A stretch of 64,000 bases of DNA from positions 1-64,000 of the forward strand of contig CAYVOV010000015.1 in NCBI GenBank assembly GCA_964453525.1. Reading direction: 5' to 3'. The notes beneath the pieces were generated by a model. It was not told where the DNA came from and did no database searches. It saw nothing but the letters and a program-made list of their open reading frames with translations. Positions 42,673 through 51,678 of the stretch are shown here, piece after piece; position 1 is the stretch's first letter; every line of letters starts with the position of its first letter. This DNA is from CAYVOV01 sp964453525. Its GTDB lineage: Bacteria > Chloroflexota > Dehalococcoidia > Dehalococcoidales > UBA2162. The position numbers and the translations under genes are program-made.

Positions 42673-43015
42673 GTGAGAATTCTATGTATCCTGCTGCCGA
42701 ATTTCCCGCTGAGGTGCGAAGTCCTTGGCAACCCGGGTATCGGTGACTCTCCGGTGCTGATAATCTACGGCACCGGTTCGAAAAAGCTGGTGCTGGATTG
42801 GTCTCCGGAGCTTGAAGGTATTAAAAAAGATATGCCCCTGCAGCAGGCACTTGCCCGGCAGGACAGGGTAGAAATAGTCCAGGCCGACCTGCCCCGTTAT
42901 AATTCTGCCTTCAATATGATACTGGATAAACTTGAAAAAGTAAGCCCACTGGTTGAGAACGCTGGTCTGGGGGCTGCCTATCTCAGCATTGACGGGCTCC
43001 GGCTATATACCCGAT
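42673..43015 (+). pseudogene. Y-family DNA polymerase (ImuB/DinP-like), N-terminal fragment
   Basis: Starting at GTG 42673, the first 114 residues match the palm start of a Y-family polymerase: RILCILLPNFPLRCEVLGNP, then DWSPELEGIKKDMPLQQALAR and ENAGLGAAYLSIDGLRLY. It lacks the catalytic YxDIDE-type acids in usual form, as ImuB proteins do. After about 43015 the homology stops and unrelated sequence follows in another frame. It has an SOS-type promoter, so it is probably the stump of a damage-inducible mutagenesis gene. Confidence 0.75.
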
Positions 43016-43158
43016 TTACCAGTCCAGCCGGATTCAGTACTCCTGGGTTTGCGTCTGATGATGAGTGCCGTTCCTTTCATTGCTCTGCTTATTTCCTTCG
43101 TTGCCACCAAGGCATATCCTTTGGATGGAAGCAGACTAGCAAAAATCAAGACACAAGT
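43016..43158 (+). pseudogene. GPH-family sugar transporter, C-terminal fragment
   Basis: In the second frame, VQPDSVLLGLRLMMSAVPF, then IALLISFVATKAYPLDGSRL and AKIKTQ resembles the last helix and tail of glycoside-pentoside-hexuronide symporters (typical ending ...LRxxMxxIPAxxLLxxLxxxxxYPLxxxRxxxI). Nothing of the first 400 residues remains. It is followed at once by a GH31 glucosidase C-terminus, as in yicJ-yicI-type operons reduced by deletion. Confidence 0.55.
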
Positions 43159-43160
43159 AG

Positions 43161-43760
43161 CTCTGTTGGGAGGCAGCACAGACAGGTAATCCGTTAATCC
43201 GCCCACTCTTTTGGTTAGATGATAGTGATACGTCGTTATGGGATGTGGACAACGCTTTCTTGTTAGGTACTGATTTACTGGTAGCTCCGGTACTACAGTC
43301 TAAGGCGACTACGCGGGAGATCATGCTACCGAAAGGATGCTGGTACAGTTTCTGGGACGACACCGCACTGCAAGGACCAGGGCGTATTAAGTATGCCACC
43401 CCACTAGAACATATTCCGGTGCTGGTACGTGCTGGTAGCTTGTTACCATTGGCGGATGAAGATCGACTGGTTCTGAACATCTTCGACCCTCCATCAGGCT
43501 CAGGTAGTGGCCAGCTTTATTCCGACGCTGGCGATGGTTATGGTACGTGGTGACTCGACCGTTTCACAATGGACCATAATAATGATGGAATTAGTATGGA
43601 CTGGCAGACTGATGGTGAGTTCCCACTACCCTACACTACGGTTGAAGTCCGCCTGCATGGGGTGATGGCCAGGCGAGTATACGTAGACGGTGAGAAATTA
43701 GCAACCTCAGACCAGCAGTTCAAAGTGGGTAAATTTCAAAAACTGCGTATAGATGTATAG
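43161..43760 (+). pseudogene. GH31 glycoside hydrolase (alpha-glucosidase/xylosidase), C-terminal fragment
   Basis: The frame from about 43161 reads EAAQTGNPLIRPLFWLDDSD, then DNAFLLGTDLLVAPVLQ, WYSFWDDTAL and HIPVLVRAGSLLPL, the end of the GH31 barrel and its proximal beta domain. One in-frame TGA at about 43551 replaces an expected Arg (CGA to TGA in GYGTW-stop-LDRFTM), after which the domain continues to 43760. The catalytic acids are in the missing N-terminal part. It is a decayed remnant. Confidence 0.85.
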
Positions 43761-44045
43761 TGACCGGTGAGTAGGCTGCCTGTTAACCAGCCACCTCCGG
43801 AAGCTATTGACTAACTCCCAGGACCTTGCTTTCGTTTTGGGGTCGAGATCGCAAATATCAAGGTGTTTGTGATAAGCGCTGAAAACATCTGTCATTTGAT
43901 TAAAAGAGTACAGCTCATCTTCAGCAAGGGATAGACAATCTCGCAAGCTAGACTCTACAAGGGGAGTCTTTTCGGCCTTTTTCCCTTCCACCAAGCGAGA
44001 ATAAAGAGATGCGGCAATAGCTTCAGCTAAAGCCGCATCTAGGCC

Positions 44046-44416
44046 AAGTAAATCTATAAGCCGAGTTCTGTATCCCGACTTCCGTCGGGACGGTGGCCAT
44101 CTATCTAGCCCCGATGTTGCCATCGGGGTCAAGCGACCAACCCGGGGACAGGCCGGGCGTCCTTATGTCCCGCTATTCGGTCTTGCTCCAGATGGGGTTT
44201 ACCCAGCCGGCCGGTCACCCGGCCGCTGGTGAGCTCTTACCTCACCATTTCACCCTTATCCCGATGAACCTTACGGTAAATCGGGACGGTATGTTTCTGT
44301 GGCACTTTCCGTAGGGTCACCCCTCCTGGGCGTTACCCAGCATCCTGCCCGGTGGAGCTCGGACTTTCCTCCCCGATAAGCCTGACAGCAAATCGAGGCG
44401 GCCACCCGGTTTACTT
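44046..44416 (-). ncRNA. rnpB: RNase P RNA
   Basis: Read on the minus strand, the 371-nt sequence has the conserved RNase P cores: GAGGAAAGTCCGAGCTCC near the 5' end, GGGTGACCCTACGGAAAGTGCCACAGAAAC, then AGGGTGAAA and GGTAAGAGCTCACCAGC, GAGCAAGACCGAATAG and, near the 3' end, ACAGAACTCGGCTTATAG. The terminal helix P1 pairs AAGTAAA with TTTACTT. This is the catalytic RNA that matures tRNA 5' ends. A TTGACT / TACAGT pair 17 bp apart just upstream is a plausible promoter. Confidence 0.96.
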
Positions 44417-44631
44417 AACCCAGTTATACTGTAGTGGAGGTAAGGCGATAAGTCAATAACAGCAACAGGTGATGTTGACAAAGAATACCTGCTGCATCAT
44501 AATGAAATTCGTTTGATATATTGTTATTTAACTTCATCGTACAGACCAATTAGCGGGTCTGGAATACACAGATTCCCAGAGTGTCAATAATAGTATTATC
44601 TAGAAGAGTATGTTAAGGAGGAAGCTTGCCT

Positions 44632-45678
44632 ATGAAAGCGGCGGTACTGAAAGAGATAGGCGTCCTGGAATATGACGATGTTCCCGAACCGGAAACGGCA
44701 CCGGACCAGATAAAGGTTAAAATAGCTTACGCAGGTATCTGCGGCACTGACCCCGAAATTATTCACGGCACATTCGGTATGGGGACGCAGCCGGAGGGAG
44801 CCATTGGCGCAGCCCGGAAGAGACAGCGAGGCCCGGGTCTCGGTATTCTGGGGCATGAAGCCGCCGGTACGATTGTCGAGATGGGCAAGGAAATTGAGGG
44901 AGACTTTAAAGTAGGGCAGAAGGTAGCCATGAATTTCAGGAGTGCCTGTGGAGCCTGCTATTACTGTAATAACAGGATGGAGCACTTCTGCGAGAATGTG
45001 ACTCCCAACTCGGGAGCAATGGCTGAATATGCCGTCTATAGAGAGAATACCGTCTTCCCGCTCCCGGAGGATACTCCGCTGGAGATAGGCGCCCTGGTTG
45101 AGCCGATATCCGTGGCTGTTCATACTCTTGATATCGCTCAGATGAAAGTAGGCGATTCAGTAATCATTGCCGGTGCCGGTGCCATCGGACTGCTAATCCT
45201 TCAGCTGGCAATCAAGTCCGGGGCATCAAAGGTGCTTGTCTCCGAGCCGTTTGCCGAAAAAAGGAAGCTGGCTAAAGAACTCGGCGCCGATGTGGTGGTT
45301 GACCCTCTGAACGAGGATTTACTCGAGGCATCCGACAGGTTTACCGATGGCCGGGGATTTAATGTATGCTTTGAAGCCAGCGGTAGACCGGAAGTCGCCG
45401 GGCAGCTTGTCTTGCTGGCGGAACGCTGCGGCACCATTGTCTGGGCGGCCGTATATCCGGCTGAAGCCCGGGTTGCTGTACCGCCTTTCTACATGTATTC
45501 TAAAGAGCTGACAATACGCTCCGTTCTGATATCTCCCTATTCATTCCCCAGGTCTGTGGAACTGCTGCCGAAGCTGAATCTCAAGCCTTTGATTAAAATA
45601 TACCCGCTTAGTGATGTGGTAAAGGCTTTTGAAGACCATCAAGCGGGTAAAGCGATAAAAATACTGCTTCAGCCCTGA
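44632..45678 (+). CDS. zinc-dependent medium-chain alcohol/polyol dehydrogenase
   Basis: About 348 residues. The catalytic zinc motif begins GICGTDPEIIHG and GHEAAGTIVE. The structural zinc loop CGACYYCNNRMEHFC has four cysteines. The NAD(P) Rossmann motif is IIAGAGAIGLLILQLA. The family includes sorbitol, threonine and butanediol dehydrogenases; specificity is not evident. ATG 44632, eight to ten bases after AAGGAGGA, is preferred to a TTG at 44626. It is followed by a zinc-ribbon gene and two transketolase-half genes, which suggests a role with sugar or ketose substrates. Confidence 0.92.
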   Translation: MKAAVLKEIGVLEYDDVPEPETAPDQIKVKIAYAGICGTDPEIIHGTFGMGTQPEGAIGAARKRQRGPGLGILGHEAAGTIVEMGKEIEGDFKVGQKVAMNFRSACGACYYCNNRMEHFCENVTPNSGAMAEYAVYRENTVFPLPEDTPLEIGALVEPISVAVHTLDIAQMKVGDSVIIAGAGAIGLLILQLAIKSGASKVLVSEPFAEKRKLAKELGADVVVDPLNEDLLEASDRFTDGRGFNVCFEASGRPEVAGQLVLLAERCGTIVWAAVYPAEARVAVPPFYMYSKELTIRSVLISPYSFPRSVELLPKLNLKPLIKIYPLSDVVKAFEDHQAGKAIKILLQP

Positions 45679-45748
45679 GTCCCATCAATATAATAACCGG
45701 GCGCAGGTGATATTAAAGAGGTAATATATTTTGAAAGTGAGGTAATGG

Positions 45749-45961
45749 ATGACGGAAAAAATATTTTGTGGTAAATGTAATACGTTGCTGTATTTCGGTG
45801 AAGAGATAAACAGGCGCCTTTACATGCGTGCCATACCTTCGGAGGAAACTGTCCTTGGCTACTACAAAAATATCTGCCCCAGGTGTGGCAATAAACTTGA
45901 CCTGAATACGGTAAAAATAGAGACGAAAGGGCGGGAAAAATGGCACACGACGAAAAGTTAA
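45749..45961 (+). CDS. small zinc-ribbon protein before split transketolase
   Basis: 70 residues with two CxxC pairs, IFCGKCNTLLYF and NICPRCGNKLDL, forming one zinc ribbon. The end overlaps the transketolase N-half gene by 22 bp, so translation should be coupled. I do not know its role; possibilities include a scaffold or regulator for the downstream enzyme. Confidence 0.72.
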   Translation: MTEKIFCGKCNTLLYFGEEINRRLYMRAIPSEETVLGYYKNICPRCGNKLDLNTVKIETKGREKWHTTKS

Positions 45962-46836
45962 TTGCAGAACTCGAAGAAAAAGCCAATGTGGTACGTCACA
46001 ACATCTTCCGCATATTCGATTCAAGTCTCGGCGGACATTGCGGCGGAACAATGTCGGTACTTGAGATTGTTACTGCGCTCTACTTTCACCATCTTAAACT
46101 TGACCCGAATGATTGTGATTGGCCGGAAAGAGACCGGGTAGTACTCTCCAAGGCTCATTGCTGTGAGGCTATCTATGCCGTTCTACCTGAGATTGGCTAT
46201 GTACCGGAAGAGGCGCTCGATACCTATTACTGCTATCGCTCGCCGTTCCAGGGACACGCCGACAGGTGGTGCACTCCGGGAATCGATTATTCGGGAGGCT
46301 CGCTCGGACAGGGACTGTCCTTTGCCATAGGAATGGCGATGGCTGAAAAAATAAAGACAGCTATCGCTCCGCCAGCTTTTCCTTTTCCCCAGTTTATGCC
46401 CCGCCTTACCCAGAAGTATAATCCGATTTACCGGACTTTCTGTATTGTCGGCGATGGCGAGTGCCACGAGGGCCAGATATGGGAAGCTGCCATGTTTGCC
46501 AACAAATACAAACTGGATAACCTGATTACAATCGTCGACTACAACAAGTTCAGTCTCGATGGTCCGACAGAGGATATTATGCCGCTTCAACCCTTTGCTG
46601 AGAAGTGGCGATCCTTCGGTTGGTGGGTCAGGGAGATTGACGGTCACAACCTGAGAGAGATAGTCGATACTCTGGACCTGGCGAATAATCTTTATGGTGA
46701 CGGTAAGCCGAAGTGTATTATCGCCCACACCGTCAAAGGCCGCGGCATACCCTCATGGGAAGAGACCCACGCACACCTCGCCAGAGGAGAGGGTATTACC
46801 ATGGGCGTGAAGGAAGGGAGAGAAATCTATGGCTAA
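45940..46836 (+). CDS. transketolase, N-terminal subunit
   Basis: 298 residues with the ThDP-pyrophosphate half: GHCGGTMSVLEIVTALYFHHL, RDRVVLSKAH, YSGGSLGQGLSFAIGMAMA and GDGECHEGQIWEAAMFANKYKLDNLITIVDYNKF (GDG...N motif binding Mg-ThDP). DGPTEDIMPLQPFAEKW and AHTVKGRGIPSWE follow. Together with the next gene it makes a two-chain transketolase, as in many archaea and anaerobes. Its end overlaps the C-half by 8 bp. Confidence 0.95.
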   Translation: MAHDEKLIAELEEKANVVRHNIFRIFDSSLGGHCGGTMSVLEIVTALYFHHLKLDPNDCDWPERDRVVLSKAHCCEAIYAVLPEIGYVPEEALDTYYCYRSPFQGHADRWCTPGIDYSGGSLGQGLSFAIGMAMAEKIKTAIAPPAFPFPQFMPRLTQKYNPIYRTFCIVGDGECHEGQIWEAAMFANKYKLDNLITIVDYNKFSLDGPTEDIMPLQPFAEKWRSFGWWVREIDGHNLREIVDTLDLANNLYGDGKPKCIIAHTVKGRGIPSWEETHAHLARGEGITMGVKEGREIYG

Positions 46837-47821
46837 CTATAATAAATACGTTGAAATCGGCGAACCCACCATGACAATGCCGGCAACAAACGACGGCATG
46901 TTAAAGGTGGTTGAGAAATACGACAACGTTATCGCTGTACTTGAAGACATGGGTTTCCCGGCAATCGCCTGGTTTAAAGAGAATGCTCCGGAGAGAATCG
47001 TCGAATGCGGTATCGCTGAGGCGAACGCAGCCGTTATCGCCGGGGGACTGGCAGCTGAAGGCTTTATGCCGTTTATCAACGGGTTTGTCTTTGCCGGTAT
47101 CGGCAGAGCTTATAACCAGATAAGGCAGAGTATTCTTGTCGACCGCTTCAATGTCAAAATAATCGGGCGTGAAGGAGCCTGGGGCGAAACCGGTATTTCT
47201 CATAACAGTGTCGAAGGAATCGGCTACACCCGCGTTATGCCGAATCTGGTAATCTTAAACGCCGCCGATGTTGTCGAAGCCGAGAAGGCTTTTGTGGCGA
47301 TGGCTGACTATTACGGGCCGGTTTTTTACAGAGTGGAAATGAGCCCGGCACCGTTCAAGATATTCACTGATGACTACCCCTTTGAAATAGGAAAAGCCTA
47401 CGCGATAAAGGATGGCAAGGACGCCACGATTATCGCCACTGGCTACATGGTGACGGAAGCCATAAAAGCGATTGATATCCTTGAGAAGGACGGACTGGAT
47501 GTCGGCATAGTGAACATGTCCACCCTGAAACCCCTCGATGAAGAAGCCATAATCAAGGCGTCGGAGGAGACCGGGGCTATCGTTACTGCCGAGAACCACA
47601 GTATAATCGGTGGTCTTGGTGAAGGCGTTGCCGCCGTCCTGGCGGAGAACATGCCGGCAGCTCTGGTAAGAGTTGGCATTGAGGATGAATTCAGCCAGTC
47701 CGGTCAGGCAACTCCGGAGAAGGATGAACTTCTGGAACACTTTGCTCTTGGCGCTGAAGACCTGGCTGTATCAGTAAGGGAATGTATTGCCAAGAGGGGT
47801 AAGTTTAATCTCAAGAGGTAA
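46829..47821 (+). CDS. transketolase, C-terminal subunit
   Basis: 330 residues: the pyrimidine-binding half with PERIVECGIAEANAAVIAGGLAAEGFMPFI (catalytic Glu in the GIAEAN motif), FNVKIIGREGAWGETGISHNSVEGIGYTRVMPNL and a transketolase C-terminal domain (ATIIATGYMVTEAIKAIDIL...VTAENHSIIGGLG). It works with the N-half as a heterotetramer to move two-carbon units between sugar phosphates. A strong terminator follows. Confidence 0.95.
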   Translation: MANYNKYVEIGEPTMTMPATNDGMLKVVEKYDNVIAVLEDMGFPAIAWFKENAPERIVECGIAEANAAVIAGGLAAEGFMPFINGFVFAGIGRAYNQIRQSILVDRFNVKIIGREGAWGETGISHNSVEGIGYTRVMPNLVILNAADVVEAEKAFVAMADYYGPVFYRVEMSPAPFKIFTDDYPFEIGKAYAIKDGKDATIIATGYMVTEAIKAIDILEKDGLDVGIVNMSTLKPLDEEAIIKASEETGAIVTAENHSIIGGLGEGVAAVLAENMPAALVRVGIEDEFSQSGQATPEKDELLEHFALGAEDLAVSVRECIAKRGKFNLKR

Positions 47822-47845
47822 GATAAAAGACATCCGGAAATAATT

Positions 47846-47880
47846 GAGCCCATTGCCTTTTGGCAATGGGCTCTTCTTTT
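47846..47880 (+). terminator. rho-independent terminator after the transketolase operon
   Basis: GAGCCCATTGCC and GGCAATGGGCTC form a perfect 12-bp stem with a TTTT loop, followed by TTCTTTT. Confidence 0.94.
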
Positions 47881-47918
47881 CGGTTTTATTTGTATCTGGG
47901 TGGTATTTTTTACGCAGG

Positions 47919-48046
47919 GAACGGTGTTAAGGGGGAGATTTCTAAAGAGGGGACGTTAGCCCCCCCTTTAGCTTCCTCAAGGGTGGTGGGCGGTAATAGA
48001 TAGAGTAAAAAGGACAGGAGTTCATTCAACCAAAACCGAACAGAGC
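47919..48046 (-). mobile_element. MITE-like element, copy D
   Basis: The reverse complement contains TATCTATTACCGCCC...GCTAAAGGGGGG...CCCCTCTTTAGAAATCTCCCCC, aligning with copy C at about 24735-24805. The end CAACCAAAACCGAACAGAG matches the right end of copy A. It is non-coding. It sits between two converging operons. Confidence 0.65.
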
Positions 48047-48096
48047 CCTCTTTTACGATTAAGTCCCGTATAGTTGCTGATTTTTCAGTCAGGTTA

Positions 48097-49080
48097 TCAG
48101 CCTTTAATCGGCTCCAGACCCGCTTCAAGCCTGGCGTCATTTATGTGTATCAGCACCGCTTTTTCCAGCGGCAGCATCTCAAAACCGAGGTCTTCTTTAG
48201 CTCTTGCCATGCTCACTCGCCACGGTATACCAACATTCCCCCTTCCTTCCGGTGGGCCTTCATTACCGAATTCTATTTTTGCGTCCGGTATATATCTACG
48301 CACCACCTCGGCTACATCCCTTAAGGAGGTAGGAGGTCCGCCGACATTGTATGCCGGGTGTGGCGATGAAGGGATATGCAGCAGGAGCCTGGTAAGCTCG
48401 GCCACATCGTCTGCGGAAGCCAGCGAAGATAGCCCGGTGCCGTCTGAATCGGTAATGAATGGCTTGCCTACTGCTGGCAGCGAGCATGTATCAGAATAGT
48501 TCTTTACCACGATTGGCGTTAATCCGCCGTGGCCGTAGCCGATTGTCGGGCGTAGAGCGGAAAGGTTAAGGCCATGATGGTCGGTGTACTGCTGCGCCAG
48601 TATCTCGGCAAACAGCTTCATTATGGCGTAGCCGCCTGTCGAGGGGTGCCTTTCGTCATCCTCGGTAACATCTCTGTCTCCGTATTCGTTCTGCGGTCCG
48701 TACACACCCTCCGAGCTTGCGTAGACTACTCTGGGTATACCCATCAGCTTGGCAGCTTCAAAGGAGTTGCACATTCCCAGAGCGTTAACCTTCACGCTCA
48801 GTCTTGGAACGCCTTCGACAACGCCGGGCAGAAGAAAAGCCCAGTTGACAAGTCGGTCAATGGAATACTTCTTTATTGCCGAAAGGATATCTTCCAGTTC
48901 TGAGACATCCCCCCGGACAAAATTAAATTTTTCTTTATTCGGCTCAATGGCTTTCATTACCCAGTCTTTTACCGGAGTTACATCCATAGAGACGACGCTT
49001 TCAACTTCCGGGTCTTTAAGCAGATTGATAACTGTTTTTCTGCCGAAAAGCCCGTTTCCACCCAGAACAAGTACTTTCAT
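48097..49080 (-). CDS. NAD-dependent epimerase/dehydratase (extended SDR), copy 1
   Basis: 327 residues. NAD-binding VLVLGGNGLFGRKTVI, an acidic residue ending strand two (VVSMDVTPV), RGDVSELEDIL, and the catalytic Tyr-x3-Lys in STGGYAIMKLF, with VVYASSEGVYG supplying the Ser. This matches nucleotide-sugar epimerases or related extended SDRs. It is about half identical by eye to the next gene, with the same C-terminal KAVLIHINDARLEAGLEP, so the two arose by tandem duplication. The substrate is unknown. Confidence 0.9.
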   Translation of the reverse strand: MKVLVLGGNGLFGRKTVINLLKDPEVESVVSMDVTPVKDWVMKAIEPNKEKFNFVRGDVSELEDILSAIKKYSIDRLVNWAFLLPGVVEGVPRLSVKVNALGMCNSFEAAKLMGIPRVVYASSEGVYGPQNEYGDRDVTEDDERHPSTGGYAIMKLFAEILAQQYTDHHGLNLSALRPTIGYGHGGLTPIVVKNYSDTCSLPAVGKPFITDSDGTGLSSLASADDVAELTRLLLHIPSSPHPAYNVGGPPTSLRDVAEVVRRYIPDAKIEFGNEGPPEGRGNVGIPWRVSMARAKEDLGFEMLPLEKAVLIHINDARLEAGLEPIKG

Positions 49081-49142
49081 CTTCGTATCTCCTTATTCCC
49101 AGCCTGTGGTCTTTTAGCAAGTCAGATGTATAGTATGAAAAA

Positions 49143-50111
49143 TTAGAATTTCATCGGTTCCAGACCTGCTTCAAGCCGGGCGTCATTGATATGTATCTTT
49201 ACTGCTTCTTCAATCGGCATACATTCGAAGCCGAAGTCCTGCTTGGCTCTTTCCATGCTGACCAGCCAGGGTAGTCCGCCGCGCCCGAACGGAGGCTGCT
49301 GAGTACCGAACTCTATCCTGGCGTCCGGGATAAACTTTCTTACTACCTCGGCGAGGTCTCTGGCGCTGTAAGGCGGTCCGCCGACATTGTAGACCGGATT
49401 CGGGGACGAAGGTGCCTTCATCAGGATGGTGGCGAACTTGCCGAGGTCATCACCGGCAACGAGAGAAGAAAGGCTCTTGCCGTCCATCTCCATCCTGAAA
49501 GGTTTGCCCACGGCAGCAAAGGAAGGCATGTCCGACCAGTACTGGGCCGGTGACCTGCCGCCGTGCCCGTAGCCGATACACGGGCGGACACCGGTGAACT
49601 TTATACCATATTGCTCCGAATACTGGTCTGCCAGTATCTCGGCGAAGCGCTTACACACAGCGTAGGAATGGCTCGGATAAAGCTGGTCGTCCTCGGTTAC
49701 CTCTCTTTCCCCGTACCTGTCCTGAGGTCCGTAGACCGTCTCTGAACTGGCGTAAATAACCCGGTTTGCTCCCATCAGTCTGGCTGCTTCGAAGGCGTTG
49801 CACATTCCCAGAGCGTTTACTTTTGTGCTCAGTCGCGGGTCAGTATTGACCTCCTGCCCCATAATAAAAGCCCAGTTTACCACACCATCGGCAGGATATA
49901 ATTTCATTGCATTCAGTATGTCCTCCAGCTGGGAGACATTGCCACGGATAAAGTTGAATTTGTCTTTGTAGCTGCCGATCAGCTTCATGAACCACTCCTG
50001 CGGAGGAGCCAGGTCCATCGAGGTAACACTTTCTATCTCTTTATCCTGCAGCATGTGATACACCGTCTTGCGTCCGAAAAGTCCACTTCCTCCGATAACC
50101 AGTACCTTCAT
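49143..50111 (-). CDS. NAD-dependent epimerase/dehydratase (extended SDR), copy 2
   Basis: 322 residues: VLVIGGSGLFGRKTVYHML (NAD site), VIYASSETVYGPQDRYGE and HSYAVCKRFAEILADQY with the Tyr-x3-Lys pair. It is upstream of its paralogue on the same strand, separated by 62 bp, and probably cotranscribed. Both contain the phrase VYNVGGPP. Retention of both copies suggests different substrates or a heterodimer, but this is not tested. Confidence 0.9.
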   Translation of the reverse strand: MKVLVIGGSGLFGRKTVYHMLQDKEIESVTSMDLAPPQEWFMKLIGSYKDKFNFIRGNVSQLEDILNAMKLYPADGVVNWAFIMGQEVNTDPRLSTKVNALGMCNAFEAARLMGANRVIYASSETVYGPQDRYGEREVTEDDQLYPSHSYAVCKRFAEILADQYSEQYGIKFTGVRPCIGYGHGGRSPAQYWSDMPSFAAVGKPFRMEMDGKSLSSLVAGDDLGKFATILMKAPSSPNPVYNVGGPPYSARDLAEVVRKFIPDARIEFGTQQPPFGRGGLPWLVSMERAKQDFGFECMPIEEAVKIHINDARLEAGLEPMKF

Positions 50112-50175
50112 TTTCTGCCTCCTATTTATATAAAGGTTAAATTATTCAAGGAATATTTTTGCTTTCCGTTTCCGT

Positions 50176-50487
50176 CTATCGCCTCTGCGTCTGACTGTAT
50201 ACCTTAATCCATTTCGTCCATTCGCTCCGGTAAATAATACCGGCAACGATATAGACTATTCCCGTGCCGAGAACGGGTGACCCGATAACAAAGGGGATAT
50301 CCAGTAAAAACAGCACTGCCATTCCGATAAAACCTACCAGTATTGCTATGATGCCGGCGATAGTGACTTTCTTATGGTTGCTGGACACGATTATTCCTTT
50401 ATCTATCCTTCTGCGTTCGAAAATTATGAGGATAATCAGCAAGATAAGTACCAGTAATACAACGGCGATGACACTCCAGAGAATCAT
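50176..50487 (-). CDS. small membrane protein, unknown
   Basis: 103 residues with three hydrophobic stretches (VIAVVLLVLILLIILIIF, VTIAGIIAILVGFIGMAVLFLL and VIGSPVLGTGIVYIVAGIIY), separated by a basic ERRRIDKG loop. No family is recognised. It is probably an integral inner-membrane protein; I see nothing linking it to its neighbours. Confidence 0.7.
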   Translation of the reverse strand: MILWSVIAVVLLVLILLIILIIFERRRIDKGIIVSSNHKKVTIAGIIAILVGFIGMAVLFLLDIPFVIGSPVLGTGIVYIVAGIIYRSEWTKWIKVYSQTQRR

Positions 50488-50778
50488 TTTCCTATATTAC
50501 CCCCTCGGTGGCTCATCTGTATAGTTTTAACCATACTGTATCATAAAAATCAAGCGGTATTGAGCCATACTATCTGAAATTAAACCAGTAACAGAGATTT
50601 ATCCATTTTATATATTATTAATCCCAGGAACAAGCTTCTCCTGTTCTTTGATTATGGATTATGCCTGCCTGAGTAAACGGAATACTTCTTTGAATTTCAG
50701 TGTTTTACCGTGGTGCCGTTACCGGAATCAACGTCAGAACGGTCCCGATAGAATGGTCCGGATTATCCCGCAGAAAGA

Positions 50779-51678
50779 TTATATCCCGGTCTTCTGGCTG
50801 GATTTCAATTGTCTGGCATATTGTTCGTTTTGCTGCGCCTTAGAATCCTCACCCATCAGTCTGTGAATCCAGGCTTTATACAGGTAAGCGCTGGCCATTT
50901 CTGGATTAATCTCAAGAGCGTGGTCTAAATCGCTCATAGCTTTATCAAATCTGTGCAGTCCGAAGTAGCCGTGCCCTCTGCCTACATAAGCCTCAATAAA
51001 CTGGGGTTCGAGTTCCAGCGCTTTGTCAAAATCATCAATCGCTCGTTGATACTGGCGTAGTTTGCAGTATGTGTAGCCTCGATTATAGTAACTGCTGGCA
51101 GTAGCCGGACTGAGTTCGATAGCTTTATTAAAGTCTTTAACAGCTTCCTTGTATTTCTCCATTTCGCACAGTGCGATACCTCGATTATAGTAGGCTTCTA
51201 CTGTGTTCGGATCAATACGGATGGCCTCGTTGTAGTCGGCAATGGCGCGTTCATTATCACCTGTTTCAGAATAGTCCCAGCCCCGATTAACATAGGCATC
51301 AACGAATTGTGGATTACAGCGGATGGCTTCATCATAGTCATGAATAGCTTTCTCTCGCTGTGCTGTCTCATCATATACAATCGCCCTGTTGTAGTATGCC
51401 GTAGCATTGTTCGGTTCCAGGCTAATCGCCTTATCATATTCACGGATAGCATCTTCCTGACGGCCTGATTTATGAAAGATCCAGCCGCGGTTAATATAAG
51501 CGTCAATGAGCACCGGGTTCAGGCGAATAGCCTCATTGTAGTCCTGAATGGCCTGCTCAAACTGACCATAATTTGTAAATACGACGCCCCTGTTATAGTA
51601 AGCATCCGCAGACCCAGGATTCGACTTTATTAACTCCTCATATTCTTTGATGACTTCTTTTTTATATTTTTCTTCCAC
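50779..51678 (-). CDS. tetratricopeptide-repeat protein
   Basis: 299 residues made almost wholly of eight TPR units. Each has the pattern A-Y-(Y/I)-N-R-G-x-x-x-x-x-x-x-x-(E/D)-x-A-I-x-D-(Y/F)-(N/D)-x-A-I-x-L-x-P. There is no signal peptide or other domain, so it should be a cytoplasmic protein-protein scaffold. Partners are unknown. Its evenness makes internal recombination likely. Confidence 0.95.
   Translation of the reverse strand: MEEKYKKEVIKEYEELIKSNPGSADAYYNRGVVFTNYGQFEQAIQDYNEAIRLNPVLIDAYINRGWIFHKSGRQEDAIREYDKAISLEPNNATAYYNRAIVYDETAQREKAIHDYDEAIRCNPQFVDAYVNRGWDYSETGDNERAIADYNEAIRIDPNTVEAYYNRGIALCEMEKYKEAVKDFNKAIELSPATASSYYNRGYTYCKLRQYQRAIDDFDKALELEPQFIEAYVGRGHGYFGLHRFDKAMSDLDHALEINPEMASAYLYKAWIHRLMGEDSKAQQNEQYARQLKSSQKTGI

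Noticed and set aside
43707..44132. Minus-strand 141-codon frame downstream of and overlapping rnpB
   Set aside because: Its first 30 codons lie in the RNase P RNA gene. The rest has no recognisable domain and its end overlaps the GH31 remnant; at best a fragment.
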